64,000 bases of DNA, taken from assembly GCF_008693185.1 (NCBI RefSeq), contig NZ_VXKN01000004.1, positions 186,001 to 250,000 on the forward strand, in the 5' to 3' direction. The stretch comes from Acinetobacter qingfengensis (lineage in GTDB: Bacteria > Pseudomonadota > Gammaproteobacteria > Pseudomonadales > Moraxellaceae). Under the pieces are notes generated by a model, which saw nothing but the letters and a program-made list of their open reading frames with translations, did not search any database and was not told where the DNA came from. Below, one piece after another: positions 1 to 10,280 of this stretch (positions within the stretch are counted from its first letter, which is position 1; every line of letters starts with the position of its first letter). The position numbers and the translations under genes are program-made.

Positions 1-111
1 AATGCCAATCATGGTGGTTTATGGTATGTGCCTTATTTAGCCAGAACAGCTTTACCTTTTGCTGCATTGTATGGTTGGACCAGCGCAAAATTTGCAAGGA
101 TAAAAAAATAA
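1..111 (+). CDS. 3' end of an unidentified gene
   Basis: The first 36 codons of the window are open in frame 1 and end at a TAA at 109-111, directly before a strong terminator. The visible end contains HGGLWYVPYLARTALPFAAL and finishes with a basic tail (KFARIKK), suggesting a hydrophobic or membrane-associated C-terminus. Too little is present to name the family. Confidence 0.5.
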   Translation, partial: NANHGGLWYVPYLARTALPFAALYGWTSAKFARIKK

Positions 112-142
112 CAAAGACAGCAATGATGCTGTCTTTGTTGAA
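111..142 (+). terminator. Rho-independent terminator
   Basis: A perfect 12-bp inverted repeat (ACAAAGACAGCA / TGCTGTCTTTGT) with a 4-nt loop starts at the stop codon of the partial upstream gene. It lies between that gene and the convergent catalase gene and could serve both. Confidence 0.8.
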
Positions 143-166
143 ATAATCAGCAAACTTGTGGATAAA

Positions 167-1663
167 TTAATGGTTATCCACGGCTGGGAATGCCTTTGAT
201 GGATTTAAGCGAGAAAGTGCTTCACGAACACCTTTGGCATAATCCGGATGACATTTTTCACAATTTGCCACGTGACGTTCTTTAATAAAATCTAATGCAT
301 CCCCTAATGCACGGGCAGTATTTTCAAATAATGCCTGTCTTGCTGCATCATCCATTAATTCAAACAATGCACGAGGTTGGCTAAAATAATCGTCATCATC
401 TTCACGGTAATCCCAGAAATCAGCATCACCTGTAATTTTTAATGGTGGTTCACGATATTCAGGTTGTTCCTGCCACTGTCCAAAGCTGTTTGGTTCGTAA
501 TGTGGTCGGCCACCATAATTGGCATCAACACGACCTTGACCATCCCGATGATTACTCATTACTGGACAACGTGCCTGATTTACTGGAATTTGATGGTGAT
601 TTACACCTAAACGGTAACGTTCGGCATCGGCATAGTTAAATAAACGAGCCTGTAACATCCGGTCAGGAGAAACACTAATTCCAGGAACCAAGTTACTTGG
701 CGCAAATGCTGCCTGTTCTACATCAAGGAAATAGTTTTCAGGGTTTTTATTTAATTCAAAATAACCGACTTCAATTAACGGATAATCACCATGCGGCCAG
801 ATTTTAGTTAAATCAAAAGGATGATAAGGGACTTTTTCTGCATCTTGTTCAGGCATAATTTGTACATATAATGTCCATTTTGGAAAGTCACCTCGTTCAA
901 TGGCATCAAACAAATCCCGCTGGCTACTTTCACGATCACTGGCAATAATATCTTCTGCTTCAGCATCAGTTAAGTTTTTAATGCCTTGTTGGGTTCTAAA
1001 ATGGAATTTTACCCAGAAGCGCTCATTGTCTGCATTGATAAAACTATAGGTGTGGCTGCCAAAGCCATGCATGTGACGATAGCCCGCAGGGATCCCACGA
1101 TCTGACATCACAATTGTTACCTGATGAAAAGCCTCTGGTAATAATGTCCAGAAATCCCAGTTATATGTTGCACTACGCAAATTGGTTTTTGGATCACGTT
1201 TGACAGCTTTATTTAAATCAGGAAATTTACGTGCATCCCGCAAGAAGAATACGGGTGTGTTATTGCCTACCATATCCCAGTTACCTTCTTCGGTATAGAA
1301 TTTTAAGGCAAAACCACGAATGTCACGTTCAGCATCTGCTGCACCACGTTCACCAGCAACTGTAGAAAAACGGGCAAACATTTCTGTTTGTTTACCAATT
1401 TCACTAAAAATTTTAGCGCGTGTATATTGTGTAATGTCATGTGTGACGGTAAATGTACCAAATGCACCTGAACCTTTGGCATGCATACGGCGTTCTGGAA
1501 TAACTTCTCTGACAAAATTTGCAAGTTTTTCATTTAACCAGACATCTTGTGCAAGTAATGGTCCCCTTGCACCTGCGGTCATACTATTTTGATTATCAAT
1601 GACAGGCGCACCGTTACTTGTGGTTAAACGGGTATGGCTGTAAGGACATTTTTTGTCGCTCAT
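167..1663 (-). CDS. monofunctional heme catalase
   Basis: Catalase decomposes hydrogen peroxide to water and oxygen, probably in the cytoplasm. The 498-residue length fits the small-subunit (clade 3) catalases. Visible signatures are the active-site segment [14 protein letters not shown] with its histidine, the distal asparagine region [15 protein letters not shown], and the proximal heme-ligand motif [14 protein letters not shown] that supplies the tyrosine. The start at 1663 is chosen because AGGAG lies six bases upstream and the protein then begins [15 protein letters not shown]; an upstream in-frame start would add 14 unconserved residues. The gene stands alone. An inverted repeat (CCTGAAT/ATTCAGG, 1722-1738) in its leader could be regulatory, but this is unproven. 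Confidence 0.93.
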   Translation of the reverse strand: MSDKKCPYSHTRLTTSNGAPVIDNQNSMTAGARGPLLAQDVWLNEKLANFVREVIPERRMHAKGSGAFGTFTVTHDITQYTRAKIFSEIGKQTEMFARFSTVAGERGAADAERDIRGFALKFYTEEGNWDMVGNNTPVFFLRDARKFPDLNKAVKRDPKTNLRSATYNWDFWTLLPEAFHQVTIVMSDRGIPAGYRHMHGFGSHTYSFINADNERFWVKFHFRTQQGIKNLTDAEAEDIIASDRESSQRDLFDAIERGDFPKWTLYVQIMPEQDAEKVPYHPFDLTKIWPHGDYPLIEVGYFELNKNPENYFLDVEQAAFAPSNLVPGISVSPDRMLQARLFNYADAERYRLGVNHHQIPVNQARCPVMSNHRDGQGRVDANYGGRPHYEPNSFGQWQEQPEYREPPLKITGDADFWDYREDDDDYFSQPRALFELMDDAARQALFENTARALGDALDFIKERHVANCEKCHPDYAKGVREALSRLNPSKAFPAVDNH

Positions 1664-1906
1664 GGCATTCTCCTGAATATCTATATTAATTAGTGATTTA
1701 AACAATAATTGGCAAAAAGTTCCTGAATGATATTCAGGCTTGTTTTGTGTTCTATGTCATTAACCTGCTTTTGCATCCGGTTAGCCTCCACAATAAAGTA
1801 AATTGAATATTGCTATGTTGGAATTCAGTATAGGTTATGAATTTTAATTTTTAAAACAGATAAAAATATTAAAAGTAATTTGTTTTTCCGATGTGTTTTG
1901 CTTAAA

Positions 1907-1937
1907 AAAACCAGATAATGCGCAATGATCTGGTTTT
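1907..1937 (-). terminator. terminator of ptsP
   Basis: A 10-bp inverted repeat (AAAACCAGAT/ATCTGGTTTT) is followed on the minus strand by further T residues, just past the ptsP stop codon. The rest of the interval 1664-1965 is AT-rich and should contain the catalase promoter; no ORF is seen in it. Confidence 0.75.
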
Positions 1938-1965
1938 CGAAGCTATATTTGATGAAGTGAAAAAA

Positions 1966-4263
1966 TTATACGCTGACAACACGTGTGGATTTCACCATAT
2001 CAGCCAAGCCATGCGTTCTGAAATAATGTTCCAACATACTTTTAATAATTAATGGATTATCGATAACCAATGCTTCATCCAGTAGTCGCTTTGCATCGCT
2101 CAGTGGTACATGACAAATGGCTTTACGTACCCGTAAGATATTGCTAGAACTCATGGAGAGAGTATTAAAGCCCATTGCCATAAGTAGAATTGCAGTGAGT
2201 GGATTTCCTGCCATTTCGCCACAAATGCTCACAGGCTTGTCAAATTTATGACATTCTTGAATCAACCGGGTTAATGCACGAATAATTGCAGGGTGAAAAT
2301 GCGAGTATACACTGGCAACCCGAGGGTTATTACGATCAACAGCCAGTAAATATTGAATAAGATCATTGGAGCCAACAGAGAAAAAATCGACCAGCTCTGC
2401 AAACTCATTGATCTGATATAAAACACTTGGCACTTCAATCATGATGCCGATTTTAGGCTTATTGATTTTGACTTGTTCTTCTTCTTGTACTGCAGCAAGG
2501 TCACGGTCCAGCAGATAGAGAACTTCTTCCAGTTCACTTACACTGGTCACCATAGGCAACAAAATATGTAAATTGTTTAGACCAATACTGGCTTTGAGCA
2601 TGGCACGAATTTGTGAGGAAAAAATTTCAGGATGATCCAGAGTAAAACGGATGCCTCGCCAACCTAAAGCAGAATTTTCTTCGTCAATTGAAAAATAAGG
2701 TAAATCTTTATCTGCACCAATATCCAGTGTTCGCATAACCACGGGTTTATTGGCAAAATGGCTAAGTTGCTGACGATAAATCAGGCGCTGTTCTTCTTCA
2801 CCGGGGAAGCGTTCCCGTAGCATAAATGGAATTTCGGAGCGGTACAATCCCACACCTTTAGCGCCACGTTGCACCCCACGAACCACATCAATCATCAATC
2901 CGGTATTCACAAACAATGGTAGTGTATGGCCGTCAGGGGTAATGGCACTTTTGGTTTCATATTGCTTTAAATCTTTCGCAATTTGTTCTTCTTCTTTTTT
3001 AATTTCTTTATAGCGTGTTCTCAGACGGCGTGGTGGATGGAGAAAAACTCGCCCCTGATAGGCATCCACAATAATTTCTGCATCGTCCAGTGTATGAATG
3101 GGCAATTCTGTAACACCAACTACAGTTGGAATCCCTAGCGCACGCGCCACAATGACCATGTGAGAATTGGCTGCACCTTCTGTAGTGACGATGGCTGAAA
3201 TATTATGAATAGGCATTTCGACCAGTGCGGCTGTACTGATTTCCTCACCAATTAAAATGGTATCCTCAGTAATTTCTTTATGGCTAGTATCGGCTGTTTG
3301 TAGATAAGCCAGTATCCGTCGTCCCAAATCTTTCAGGTCGGATACCCTTTCACGTAAATAGTCGTCTTCCATTTGGGCAAAGATATTGACGTGTTTTTCA
3401 ATGACGCGACGGACAGCACCTTGCGCCCAGTGCCCATCACGAATCATTGTACTGATTTCTGCCGGTAGGGCAGTATCATCCAGCATTCGTAAAAATACAC
3501 TGAATAGGGCACGTTCTTCCGACATCAGTGAGTCCTGCATTTTTGCATCGAGATTCTTGATGTCACCACGCACTGCAGCGACGGCATTATTTAGCAATAC
3601 CAGTTCTTCGCTGATATCTTCTGCTTCACGATCCGGAATGGCAGAAAGATCTGCGGCCGGATAAAGAATCACTGCGCGACCTAGTGCAATGCCATCGGCA
3701 CCGGCTACACCTTGATACAGTTGATAACTTGGTCCACTGGTACTTTTTCGAAAAATTTCAATATTACCCGCAGCATGAGCATGAGCAATTGCTCCGGATA
3801 ATTGCGCACATAAAGTGACTAGAAATGATTCTGCTGCTTCACTAAAGTCGTGGCTTTCTTTATTTTGAATGACCAGTACACCCATCACCTTACGGCGATA
3901 CATGACAGGTACACCGAGAAAAGAATTATAAATTTCTTCACCGGTTTCGGGTAAATAAATAAAACGTTCGTGTTTTGATGCATTTTCCAGATTGACAATT
4001 TCTTCTCGCTGACCAACCAGCCCGACTAATCCTTCGCTAATATCCAAAGACACGTTGCCGACAGATTCGGGACGTAAACCATGACTTGCCATCAAAATGT
4101 AACGATGATTGCGTTCGTCCAATAGATAGATAGAACACACTTCAACGTTCATGGCCTGTGCAACTTGATCGACCATAACATCCAGCGCTTCATGTAGGCT
4201 TGGGGAAGCGTCAACTTCCTGTACGATTCGCCGAAGTGTTTCAAGTTGCATGGTATTTGCCAT
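1966..4263 (-). CDS. ptsP: PtsP, enzyme I of the nitrogen phosphotransferase system (EI-Ntr)
   Basis: EI-Ntr transfers phosphate from phosphoenolpyruvate to NPr in the regulatory PTS-Ntr pathway. The 765-residue protein has an N-terminal GAF domain (about residues 15-160: EALDVMVDQVAQAMNVEVCS...) followed by the PEP-utilising enzyme. The phosphorylated histidine is in EGAANSHMVIVARALGIP and the PEP-binding signature is DFFSVGSNDLIQYLLAVDRN. Length and order match the 748-residue E. coli protein. It is followed by its own terminator and preceded by rppH, separated by 25 bp, which is the same pairing as in E. coli and suggests co-transcription. Confidence 0.95.
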   Translation of the reverse strand: MANTMQLETLRRIVQEVDASPSLHEALDVMVDQVAQAMNVEVCSIYLLDERNHRYILMASHGLRPESVGNVSLDISEGLVGLVGQREEIVNLENASKHERFIYLPETGEEIYNSFLGVPVMYRRKVMGVLVIQNKESHDFSEAAESFLVTLCAQLSGAIAHAHAAGNIEIFRKSTSGPSYQLYQGVAGADGIALGRAVILYPAADLSAIPDREAEDISEELVLLNNAVAAVRGDIKNLDAKMQDSLMSEERALFSVFLRMLDDTALPAEISTMIRDGHWAQGAVRRVIEKHVNIFAQMEDDYLRERVSDLKDLGRRILAYLQTADTSHKEITEDTILIGEEISTAALVEMPIHNISAIVTTEGAANSHMVIVARALGIPTVVGVTELPIHTLDDAEIIVDAYQGRVFLHPPRRLRTRYKEIKKEEEQIAKDLKQYETKSAITPDGHTLPLFVNTGLMIDVVRGVQRGAKGVGLYRSEIPFMLRERFPGEEEQRLIYRQQLSHFANKPVVMRTLDIGADKDLPYFSIDEENSALGWRGIRFTLDHPEIFSSQIRAMLKASIGLNNLHILLPMVTSVSELEEVLYLLDRDLAAVQEEEQVKINKPKIGIMIEVPSVLYQINEFAELVDFFSVGSNDLIQYLLAVDRNNPRVASVYSHFHPAIIRALTRLIQECHKFDKPVSICGEMAGNPLTAILLMAMGFNTLSMSSSNILRVRKAICHVPLSDAKRLLDEALVIDNPLIIKSMLEHYFRTHGLADMVKSTRVVSV

Positions 4264-4288
4264 TGCCTAGACCCTTATGACATGAGAT

Positions 4289-4792
4289 TTAGCCTAAATT
4301 ATGCTGATGGTTGTAAAGACAAACAGGCATGTGAATACATAATTCTGATAATGCGCGGCGGTATACATCTCTTTTGAAATTCACAACCTGACCCAATGGA
4401 TACCAGTAACTAACCCATTGCCATTCATCAAATTCAGCAGGTTCGGTGGTATTTAAACAAATATTGTTTTGCGAACCCACCAGTCGCAGTAAAAACCACT
4501 TTTGTTTCTGACCAATACATACAGGATTGGAATCAGTTCTAATGTAGCGATATGGCAAACGATACCTTAGCCAACCTCGGGTTTGTGCAATAATGTCCAC
4601 ATGCTCTGGTAATAACCCGACTTCTTCATATAATTCTCGATATAAAGCTTGTTCTGGGGTTTCACCATACTGAATACCTCCTTGTGGAAATTGCCAGGCA
4701 TTGTGTCCAATGCGTTTTGCCCATAGTACTTGTCCAGCGTCATTTGCCAAAATGATCCCGACATTGGGTCGGAAACCTTCAGAATCGATCAT
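4289..4792 (-). CDS. rppH: RNA pyrophosphohydrolase RppH (Nudix)
   Basis: RppH removes pyrophosphate from the 5' end of mRNAs and so triggers RNase E-dependent decay. The 167-residue protein carries a complete Nudix box, [23 protein letters not shown], near residues 38-60, and starts [17 protein letters not shown] as in its orthologues. It lies 25 bp upstream of ptsP on the same strand and the two are probably one transcript. Confidence 0.95.
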   Translation of the reverse strand: MIDSEGFRPNVGIILANDAGQVLWAKRIGHNAWQFPQGGIQYGETPEQALYRELYEEVGLLPEHVDIIAQTRGWLRYRLPYRYIRTDSNPVCIGQKQKWFLLRLVGSQNNICLNTTEPAEFDEWQWVSYWYPLGQVVNFKRDVYRRALSELCIHMPVCLYNHQHNLG

Positions 4793-4975
4793 TTGGCACC
4801 TAAATTTTTATCTATGTTGTGGACTTTGCGAGTTGGGTAAGTTCATATATCATGCTTACCGAGTGATCACAAAGTCAAAGCAATTGAAATTGCTATGATC
4901 TTAACGAATTTCTGTGCTTAGCGGTAACAGAATTACATTTTTTTTACCAATTTTTTTAAGAATTTGAGGCTTGTT

Positions 4976-5626
4976 ATGAAACTGGCGCTGTTTGATCTGG
5001 ATCATACTTTATTAAATACTGATTCAGATCATTCCTGGGGAGAATTTTTGGTCAGTGAAGGACTGGTTGATCCGATATACCACCGCCAGATGAATGATAA
5101 ATTTTATGAAGATTACAAAGCCGGACAGCTTGATCCCATTGCTTATAATGAATTTGTTTTTGATTTTTTAACTAAACATGATCGAAAATATTTAACGGAT
5201 TTACATCTGTTATTTATGGAAAAAATAATTCGTGCGCAGATGCGTTCTAAAGGTTTTTCTACAATAAAAAAGCATCAGGATGCCGGACATGAAATCGTAG
5301 GAATTACGGCAACTTCGGATTTTATTACTACGCCTATTTTTCATGAATTTGGTATCGATCAAATTATTGCCACCAATGCTGAAGTGGTGGCTGGAGCTTA
5401 TACTGGAAAAGTTGCCGGTGTACCTTGCTATCAAACTGGTAAGCTCACGCGTTTGCAGCAATGGTTGGCAGGGCGTGAAGTAACGGAATCATGGGCTTAT
5501 TCAGATTCGATTAATGATCGTTTTTTACTGGAATATGCAACACATGCCATTGCAGTTAATCCTGATGATCGTTTACGTGCCTTGGCTCAGGAAAATGACT
5601 GGGATATTCAAGATTGGCAAGAATGA
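4976..5626 (+). CDS. HAD-superfamily IB phosphatase (SerB-like)
   Basis: This 216-residue cytoplasmic protein has the HAD motif I DLDHTLLNTDSD near its start, with the nucleophilic aspartate, motif II threonine in GITATSDFIT and the motif IV acidic region YSDSINDRFLLE. The arrangement is that of the subfamily IB phosphoserine-phosphatase-like enzymes; the substrate cannot be read from the sequence. The start at 4976 has GAGG seven bases upstream; a TTG four codons earlier is less likely. It is divergent from rppH. Confidence 0.8.
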   Translation: MKLALFDLDHTLLNTDSDHSWGEFLVSEGLVDPIYHRQMNDKFYEDYKAGQLDPIAYNEFVFDFLTKHDRKYLTDLHLLFMEKIIRAQMRSKGFSTIKKHQDAGHEIVGITATSDFITTPIFHEFGIDQIIATNAEVVAGAYTGKVAGVPCYQTGKLTRLQQWLAGREVTESWAYSDSINDRFLLEYATHAIAVNPDDRLRALAQENDWDIQDWQE

Positions 5627-5693
5627 TATAATGTAACAATGGTGTAAACACTCAGGATTATATTAGGGCTTTCGTTTACTGTGATCCAATACA

Positions 5694-6425
5694 ATGAAGT
5701 ATGTCATTTCTCTGATATTTGCCATTTTTCCAATCTCGACAGTGGTATTTGCTGAAAACTCGCCATCTTTTTTAACAGCTGATCAAACACCAGACAGTTT
5801 AGTGATTTTGCCACCGCCTCCTGCATTTAATAGTGTGGCATTTTTAAATGATACGGCCGCTTATCATGAGGCACGAAGTTTAATTGGTACGGAGCGCTGG
5901 AAACAGGCTGTGCATGATGCAGATTTATCAGATGAAAATTTAACCAAGCCTTTTTCTGCTGCATTTGGTATGGAAATTTCTGTAAAAAATACACCTGTGA
6001 CCTATGATTTACTGAAAAAACTGCGGACGGATAGTGGTCACTACGCAACACAAACTGCAAAACAACATTATATGCGTTTGCGTCCTTTTGTGTTCTTCAA
6101 TACACACAGTTGTACGCCTGAAAGTGAAGCAAGTTTAAGTCAAAATGGTTCATATCCATCAGGTCATACCACTATTGGTTGGTCCACAGCGTTGATTCTG
6201 GCAGAAATTCGTCCGGATCGACAAAATGAAATTCTAAAACGTGGATATGAATATGGTCAAAGTCGTGTTATTTGTGGGGTACACTGGCAAAGTGATGTTG
6301 ATGCTGGACGAATTACCGGAGCTGCGGAAGTTGCTCGTCTACATGCAGATCCAAATTTTATCAAGCAATTAATGCAGGCCAAGCAGGAAATTCAGAAAAA
6401 AATTAAGCATCCTGTGGTTCACTGA
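5694..6425 (+). CDS. PAP2-family class A acid phosphatase, periplasmic
   Basis: A signal peptide (MKYVISLIFAIFPISTVVFA, cleavage after FAE-proximal alanine) precedes a PAP2 phosphatase. The three catalytic motifs are visible: KQHYMRLRPF (KX6RP), SYPSGHTT (PSGH) and SRVICGVHWQSDVDAGR (SRX5HX3D). At 243 residues it matches the PhoC/PhoN class A non-specific acid phosphatases, which release phosphate from organic esters in the periplasm using a phospho-histidine. It stands alone, 67 bp downstream of the HAD gene. Confidence 0.88.
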   Translation: MKYVISLIFAIFPISTVVFAENSPSFLTADQTPDSLVILPPPPAFNSVAFLNDTAAYHEARSLIGTERWKQAVHDADLSDENLTKPFSAAFGMEISVKNTPVTYDLLKKLRTDSGHYATQTAKQHYMRLRPFVFFNTHSCTPESEASLSQNGSYPSGHTTIGWSTALILAEIRPDRQNEILKRGYEYGQSRVICGVHWQSDVDAGRITGAAEVARLHADPNFIKQLMQAKQEIQKKIKHPVVH

Positions 6426-6508
6426 TTTGACGAGTGAAAGCTATTTTTATTTATGTATTCATCGTTGTTTTTAAAGATTGCTATTGCATAAAATTTCTCA
6501 GATTTTTT

Positions 6509-6710
6509 AGGGCGTGTTGAGAATTCAGTACATATTGAATTTAAGCTTTAAATAAACTCATTTACGGATTATTTTTGCATGAAAAATGGTTGGATTAGAC
6601 TTATATTGCTTTAACCTGTTTACGAATATGCTCATATTGGTTTCACTGATTATCGTGTCTAAGCCTAATTTTTTTCATATCATTGCAAAGATCAAATCTC
6701 AACATGCTCT
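6509..6710. repeat. possible MITE or insertion sequence remnant
   Basis: The 324-bp stretch 6426-6749 holds no gene. Within it, AGGGCGTGTTGAGAATT at 6509 and the inverted AGAGCATGTTGAGATTT ending at 6710 match at 14 of 17 positions and bound about 200 bp, as terminal inverted repeats of a small mobile element would. No clear target duplication is seen and the inside has no intact ORF. Confidence 0.3.
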
Positions 6711-6749
6711 AGTTGATCTGAGGGTATTTACGTAAAAAATTTCAGTAAT

Positions 6750-7889
6750 TTATTGTTCCCAGACTTCAGCAACAATTTCATTAATCAATTCTAATTTTTT
6801 CCACTGAGCATCGTAATCTACACGGTTACCTTCTTCGGTGGAGGAAAAGCCACATTGTGGGCTAAGTGCCAATTGTGTTAACGGCAGAAATTCCGCAGCT
6901 TCGTGAATACGTGCGATAATAGCTTGTTTATCTTCAAGTTGCTCAACTTTGGATGTAATCAACCCCAGAACAACTTCGGCATTTTTACCTTTAAGCTTGG
7001 CCAGAGGTGAAAAACCACCGGAACGCTGGTCATCGTATTCAAGGAAATAACGGTCTACATTTTCGATTTGTTGGAAAATATAATCTTCTACACTGTCATA
7101 ACCCCCTTCGTAAATCCAGGCTGAGGCAAAGTTACCACGGCAAATATGCATACCTATGATTAAATCTTCAGGTTTATATTCAAGTGCAATATTTAATGTT
7201 TTAACACAAGCTTTGGCAATTTCTTCTGTAGAATCGCCAAATTTTTCAGCTTCATCATGACGTTGTTTCGACACCAAAAATGCCCAGTACACATCATCCA
7301 GTTGTAAGTAACGGCATCCTAGATCATAAAAATGGCGAATACTTTGCTGATATGCTTGACCAAGATCTTCTGCATATTGCTGTAGATCATTACCATATAC
7401 ATCGTTAATTCGGATTTTACGCTGCATAAACATGTTTGGGCTTGGAATGGTCATTTTTGCAGTGTGTGTTGCATCATCACCCAATGCATCTTTTAGAAAC
7501 TTAAAATGTTCAAAGTGTGGATGATGTGGATTATAGGCAAGTTTGCCAGTGATACGTACCTGATGTGGTTTGGTTTCTACACCGTGGAATTTATACCCTT
7601 CCTGTTCGTCAAAACCTTCAGCACCCAACAAATTTTCCATAAAATCAAAATGCCACCATGCACGACGTAATTCACCGTCAGTAATGGCTTTGACGCCGTG
7701 TTGTTTTTGTTGTTCGATCAATTTTAAGATTTCTTCATTTTCAATCTGAGTTAAATCTTCATGAGAAATTTTGCCTTGAGCAAATTTCTGACGTGCTTGT
7801 TTTAAACGTTCTGGACGTAGAAAGCTGCCGACATGATCAGCTTTAAAACCGACATACTGTGCTTTTGCAGCGATATTAGTATTACTCAT
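6750..7889 (-). CDS. MetE-like cobalamin-independent methionine synthase family protein (short form)
   Basis: The 379-residue protein resembles the C-terminal catalytic barrel of MetE, which moves a methyl group to homocysteine. It starts with FKADHVGSFLRP, typical of the short YxjG/YxjH-like members, and shows candidate zinc ligands in GMHICRGNFASAW (His, Cys) and SPQCGFSSTEEGN (Cys). It lacks the N-terminal half of classical MetE, so the methyl donor may differ from methyltetrahydrofolate-polyglutamate. A LysR regulator lies directly upstream on the same strand and is a candidate regulator. The 210-bp interval to it is very AT-rich. Confidence 0.82.
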   Translation of the reverse strand: MSNTNIAAKAQYVGFKADHVGSFLRPERLKQARQKFAQGKISHEDLTQIENEEILKLIEQQKQHGVKAITDGELRRAWWHFDFMENLLGAEGFDEQEGYKFHGVETKPHQVRITGKLAYNPHHPHFEHFKFLKDALGDDATHTAKMTIPSPNMFMQRKIRINDVYGNDLQQYAEDLGQAYQQSIRHFYDLGCRYLQLDDVYWAFLVSKQRHDEAEKFGDSTEEIAKACVKTLNIALEYKPEDLIIGMHICRGNFASAWIYEGGYDSVEDYIFQQIENVDRYFLEYDDQRSGGFSPLAKLKGKNAEVVLGLITSKVEQLEDKQAIIARIHEAAEFLPLTQLALSPQCGFSSTEEGNRVDYDAQWKKLELINEIVAEVWEQ

Positions 7890-8099
7890 GACAAAAGGCC
7901 TATAAAATTTTAATCATGGCTATATTGAATAATATTTCTCACGATTTGTCGAATAACATGAAATTTATTAATATTTAAATTAAAAATTTTAATTATCAAT
8001 AAATTAATTAGCATCCTGCAAATAAAAAAGTTCTCAAAATGAGTAGTGTTCAGCCTAGACTGAATAAATATCATGATAAAGAGTGTGAGTGTCTATTTT

Positions 8100-8975
8100 T
8101 CATACTGTTGTGTCGGAATGTAAAATCATTTGCATCAAAGTTTGCATGGCTTTGGATTGACTACGTTCCGGATGCCAGACCATACCCAGCTGACGCTGCA
8201 AATGAATATCTAGCTGCAAGACCTGCAAATCCTGATTAATCAAAGTTTGTGGTAATACTGACCAGCCTAAGCCGATGGAAACCAGCATACGAATCGATTC
8301 CAAAGGGTTGGTTGTCATGGAAATTTGTGGTTTAAGGTGATGCTTTTCAAATTCTGCAAGCGTAATTTGACTGGTGTAGGTATGAGCTGCAGGCAACAAA
8401 CTGGGAAAACGAGTTAAATCCTGTAATTGCAATTGTTTTTGTTGTGCAAGAGGGTGAAATGGTGCAGCAACGAAAATCAGGGGATCTTGCCATAAGGGTT
8501 GATAATGTAATCGTGGATCATTCTGCGGTGGCAAGGTTAAAAATGCCAGTTCGATATCGCCAGCCAATACTAGCTGGTGCGCACGTTCGGAGTCGACAAA
8601 TTGAATATCCAATTCAACTTGTGGATAGTGTTGTGCAAAGGGTTTTAAATATTTAGGCAGATGATGCAAACCAATATGATGGCTGGTGCCAATTTTTAAT
8701 TTACCCTGAATATTTTGTTGGGCTTGACTGGCATCACGTTGAATATCTTCCAGCTCATATAGCCATTGTTTGATTCTGGGTAAAATTTGATGTGCAGTTT
8801 GGTTCGGTTGAATACCGCGACCCACCGCTTCAAATAGCTTTATGCCCAAATAATCCTCAAGGCTATGAATACGTTTAGTCACGGCAGGTTGTGTCACAAA
8901 TAATTTTTCTGCAGCAATGGAAATTGAACCTGTTTCCATTACTTTGATAAATGCTTCAAATGTAGCAATATTCAT
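8100..8975 (-). CDS. LysR-family transcriptional regulator
   Basis: The N-terminus MNIATFEAFIKVMETGSISI followed by AAEKLFVTQPAVTKRI is the winged helix of LysR regulators, with an effector-binding domain of about 200 residues after it. The ligand is unknown; its position upstream of the MetE-like gene suggests a link to sulfur amino acid or one-carbon metabolism, similar in idea to MetR-metE, but this is inference. The start at 8975 places the helix at the usual distance; a start seven codons further upstream (8996) is possible and neither has a strong ribosome binding site. Confidence 0.85.
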   Translation of the reverse strand: MNIATFEAFIKVMETGSISIAAEKLFVTQPAVTKRIHSLEDYLGIKLFEAVGRGIQPNQTAHQILPRIKQWLYELEDIQRDASQAQQNIQGKLKIGTSHHIGLHHLPKYLKPFAQHYPQVELDIQFVDSERAHQLVLAGDIELAFLTLPPQNDPRLHYQPLWQDPLIFVAAPFHPLAQQKQLQLQDLTRFPSLLPAAHTYTSQITLAEFEKHHLKPQISMTTNPLESIRMLVSIGLGWSVLPQTLINQDLQVLQLDIHLQRQLGMVWHPERSQSKAMQTLMQMILHSDTTV

Positions 8976-9105
8976 CTTGTCACACACATTCGCCATAAAA
9001 CAATATCTTAGCCTTGTTTGGGTAAGGTCGGCAATGCTGAATTAAATTTGTGTCGGGGGGATTGGCATTGTTGCAGCCCGACACGGAGAAGGTATGTAAC
9101 AGGGA

Positions 9106-10122
9106 TTAAATCCATTTTTTCCAGCGGAAATAAATGGTAGGCAAGACAAATGACAGTACAATTAACACAGAAACCGTAATGAAACTCAAAGTACCATGTG
9201 CAAAAGGTAGTTCATCAGTATTCATGCCATAAACGCTGGCAATAAGCATGGGAGGGGCTAACATGCTTGGTAGAATCGAGAATCGCCGGATTGTATCGTT
9301 TTGTTCTGTGTTAATAAATCCTGAAGTGGTATCAAGCAGGAAGCGAACTTTCTGGAACAGGAATGCATTGTGCTCGATTAAAGAGCGGACATCTTCACTG
9401 AGTTCGCGAATATCGGCATCATAAATGTGGCTACCCAACGCCCGTGGCCTTGCAAGAAAGGTCAAAACACGACGTAAGTCAATTAAACATAATTGTGCTT
9501 TTCCGAGCATGTCTTCCTGATGTGCCAGACGGGTAATCATGTCATCAAGATCAAGAATTTGTTCCCGATGATGATTATTCAGAACTTCTGTGGAATAGCG
9601 TTCCAGATCTTTGTGGATATCTTCAAGGATATCCGCAAGTTCATCCAGTTTGGCTTCCAGTAAACTCAGCAAAATCCAGACAGGATCCTTGTAATCCATG
9701 TCATAGTCATTACGGCGGGCACGGGCACGAAATGCACGAAACGCAACCAGTTTTTCACCACGCATGGTGATCAGTCGTTCTTTGGTCAGGATGAATGCGA
9801 CAGTTTGTACTGTTGCTGCCAGTCTATTTTCAAAATCTTCGGTTTCATCATCTACATGAAAATTTTTATTTTTGGTCAAAAAATAGGTGCTGATATGTAG
9901 CACACCATCATCATCACGATAAAAACGGGCTGAAGATGAGATATCTTCCAGAGATTTAAGTGTAGGAAGATTTTGTTCATAGGCATCAAGTACCCATTGC
10001 TGTTCTTCCTGTGTTGGCGCAATTAAATCAATCCATACCAGATCAGGATGGAGATCGAAGCTACCGTTAATAGTGGCATCTTCTAAACTACCGCGCTCAG
10101 TGGCATAAAAGGCTTCTAGCAT
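9106..10122 (-). CDS. corA: CorA-family magnesium/cobalt transporter
   Basis: A 338-residue CorA-type channel: a long cytoplasmic acidic and helical N-domain, a stalk helix, then two membrane segments at the C-terminus. The selectivity motif GMN is present in ASVYGMNTDELPF between them, and the protein ends with the usual basic tail (YFRWKKWI). It imports Mg2+ (or Co2+/Zn2+ in some members). It stands alone and diverges from the LOG-family gene. Confidence 0.92.
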   Translation of the reverse strand: MLEAFYATERGSLEDATINGSFDLHPDLVWIDLIAPTQEEQQWVLDAYEQNLPTLKSLEDISSSARFYRDDDGVLHISTYFLTKNKNFHVDDETEDFENRLAATVQTVAFILTKERLITMRGEKLVAFRAFRARARRNDYDMDYKDPVWILLSLLEAKLDELADILEDIHKDLERYSTEVLNNHHREQILDLDDMITRLAHQEDMLGKAQLCLIDLRRVLTFLARPRALGSHIYDADIRELSEDVRSLIEHNAFLFQKVRFLLDTTSGFINTEQNDTIRRFSILPSMLAPPMLIASVYGMNTDELPFAHGTLSFITVSVLIVLSFVLPTIYFRWKKWI

Positions 10123-10280
10123 ATCTATCTTCCTTGCGCGATGGTGAAAGGGAAAAAATCACTGCATATTTTAGACAAGCTTATGACTAAAAAGCACGAA
10201 CTAAAAATTTTTTTTCTGAAAAAGATAATCTGCTTATAATGCAGCAGTGTGAACATTCAATGACTTGTAGTAGAAATTTT

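Noticed and set aside
7890..8099. Plus-strand 66-codon ORF starting at 8039 considered as a small gene
   Set aside because: Most of it lies antisense to the C-terminal end of the LysR gene and it has no ribosome binding site.
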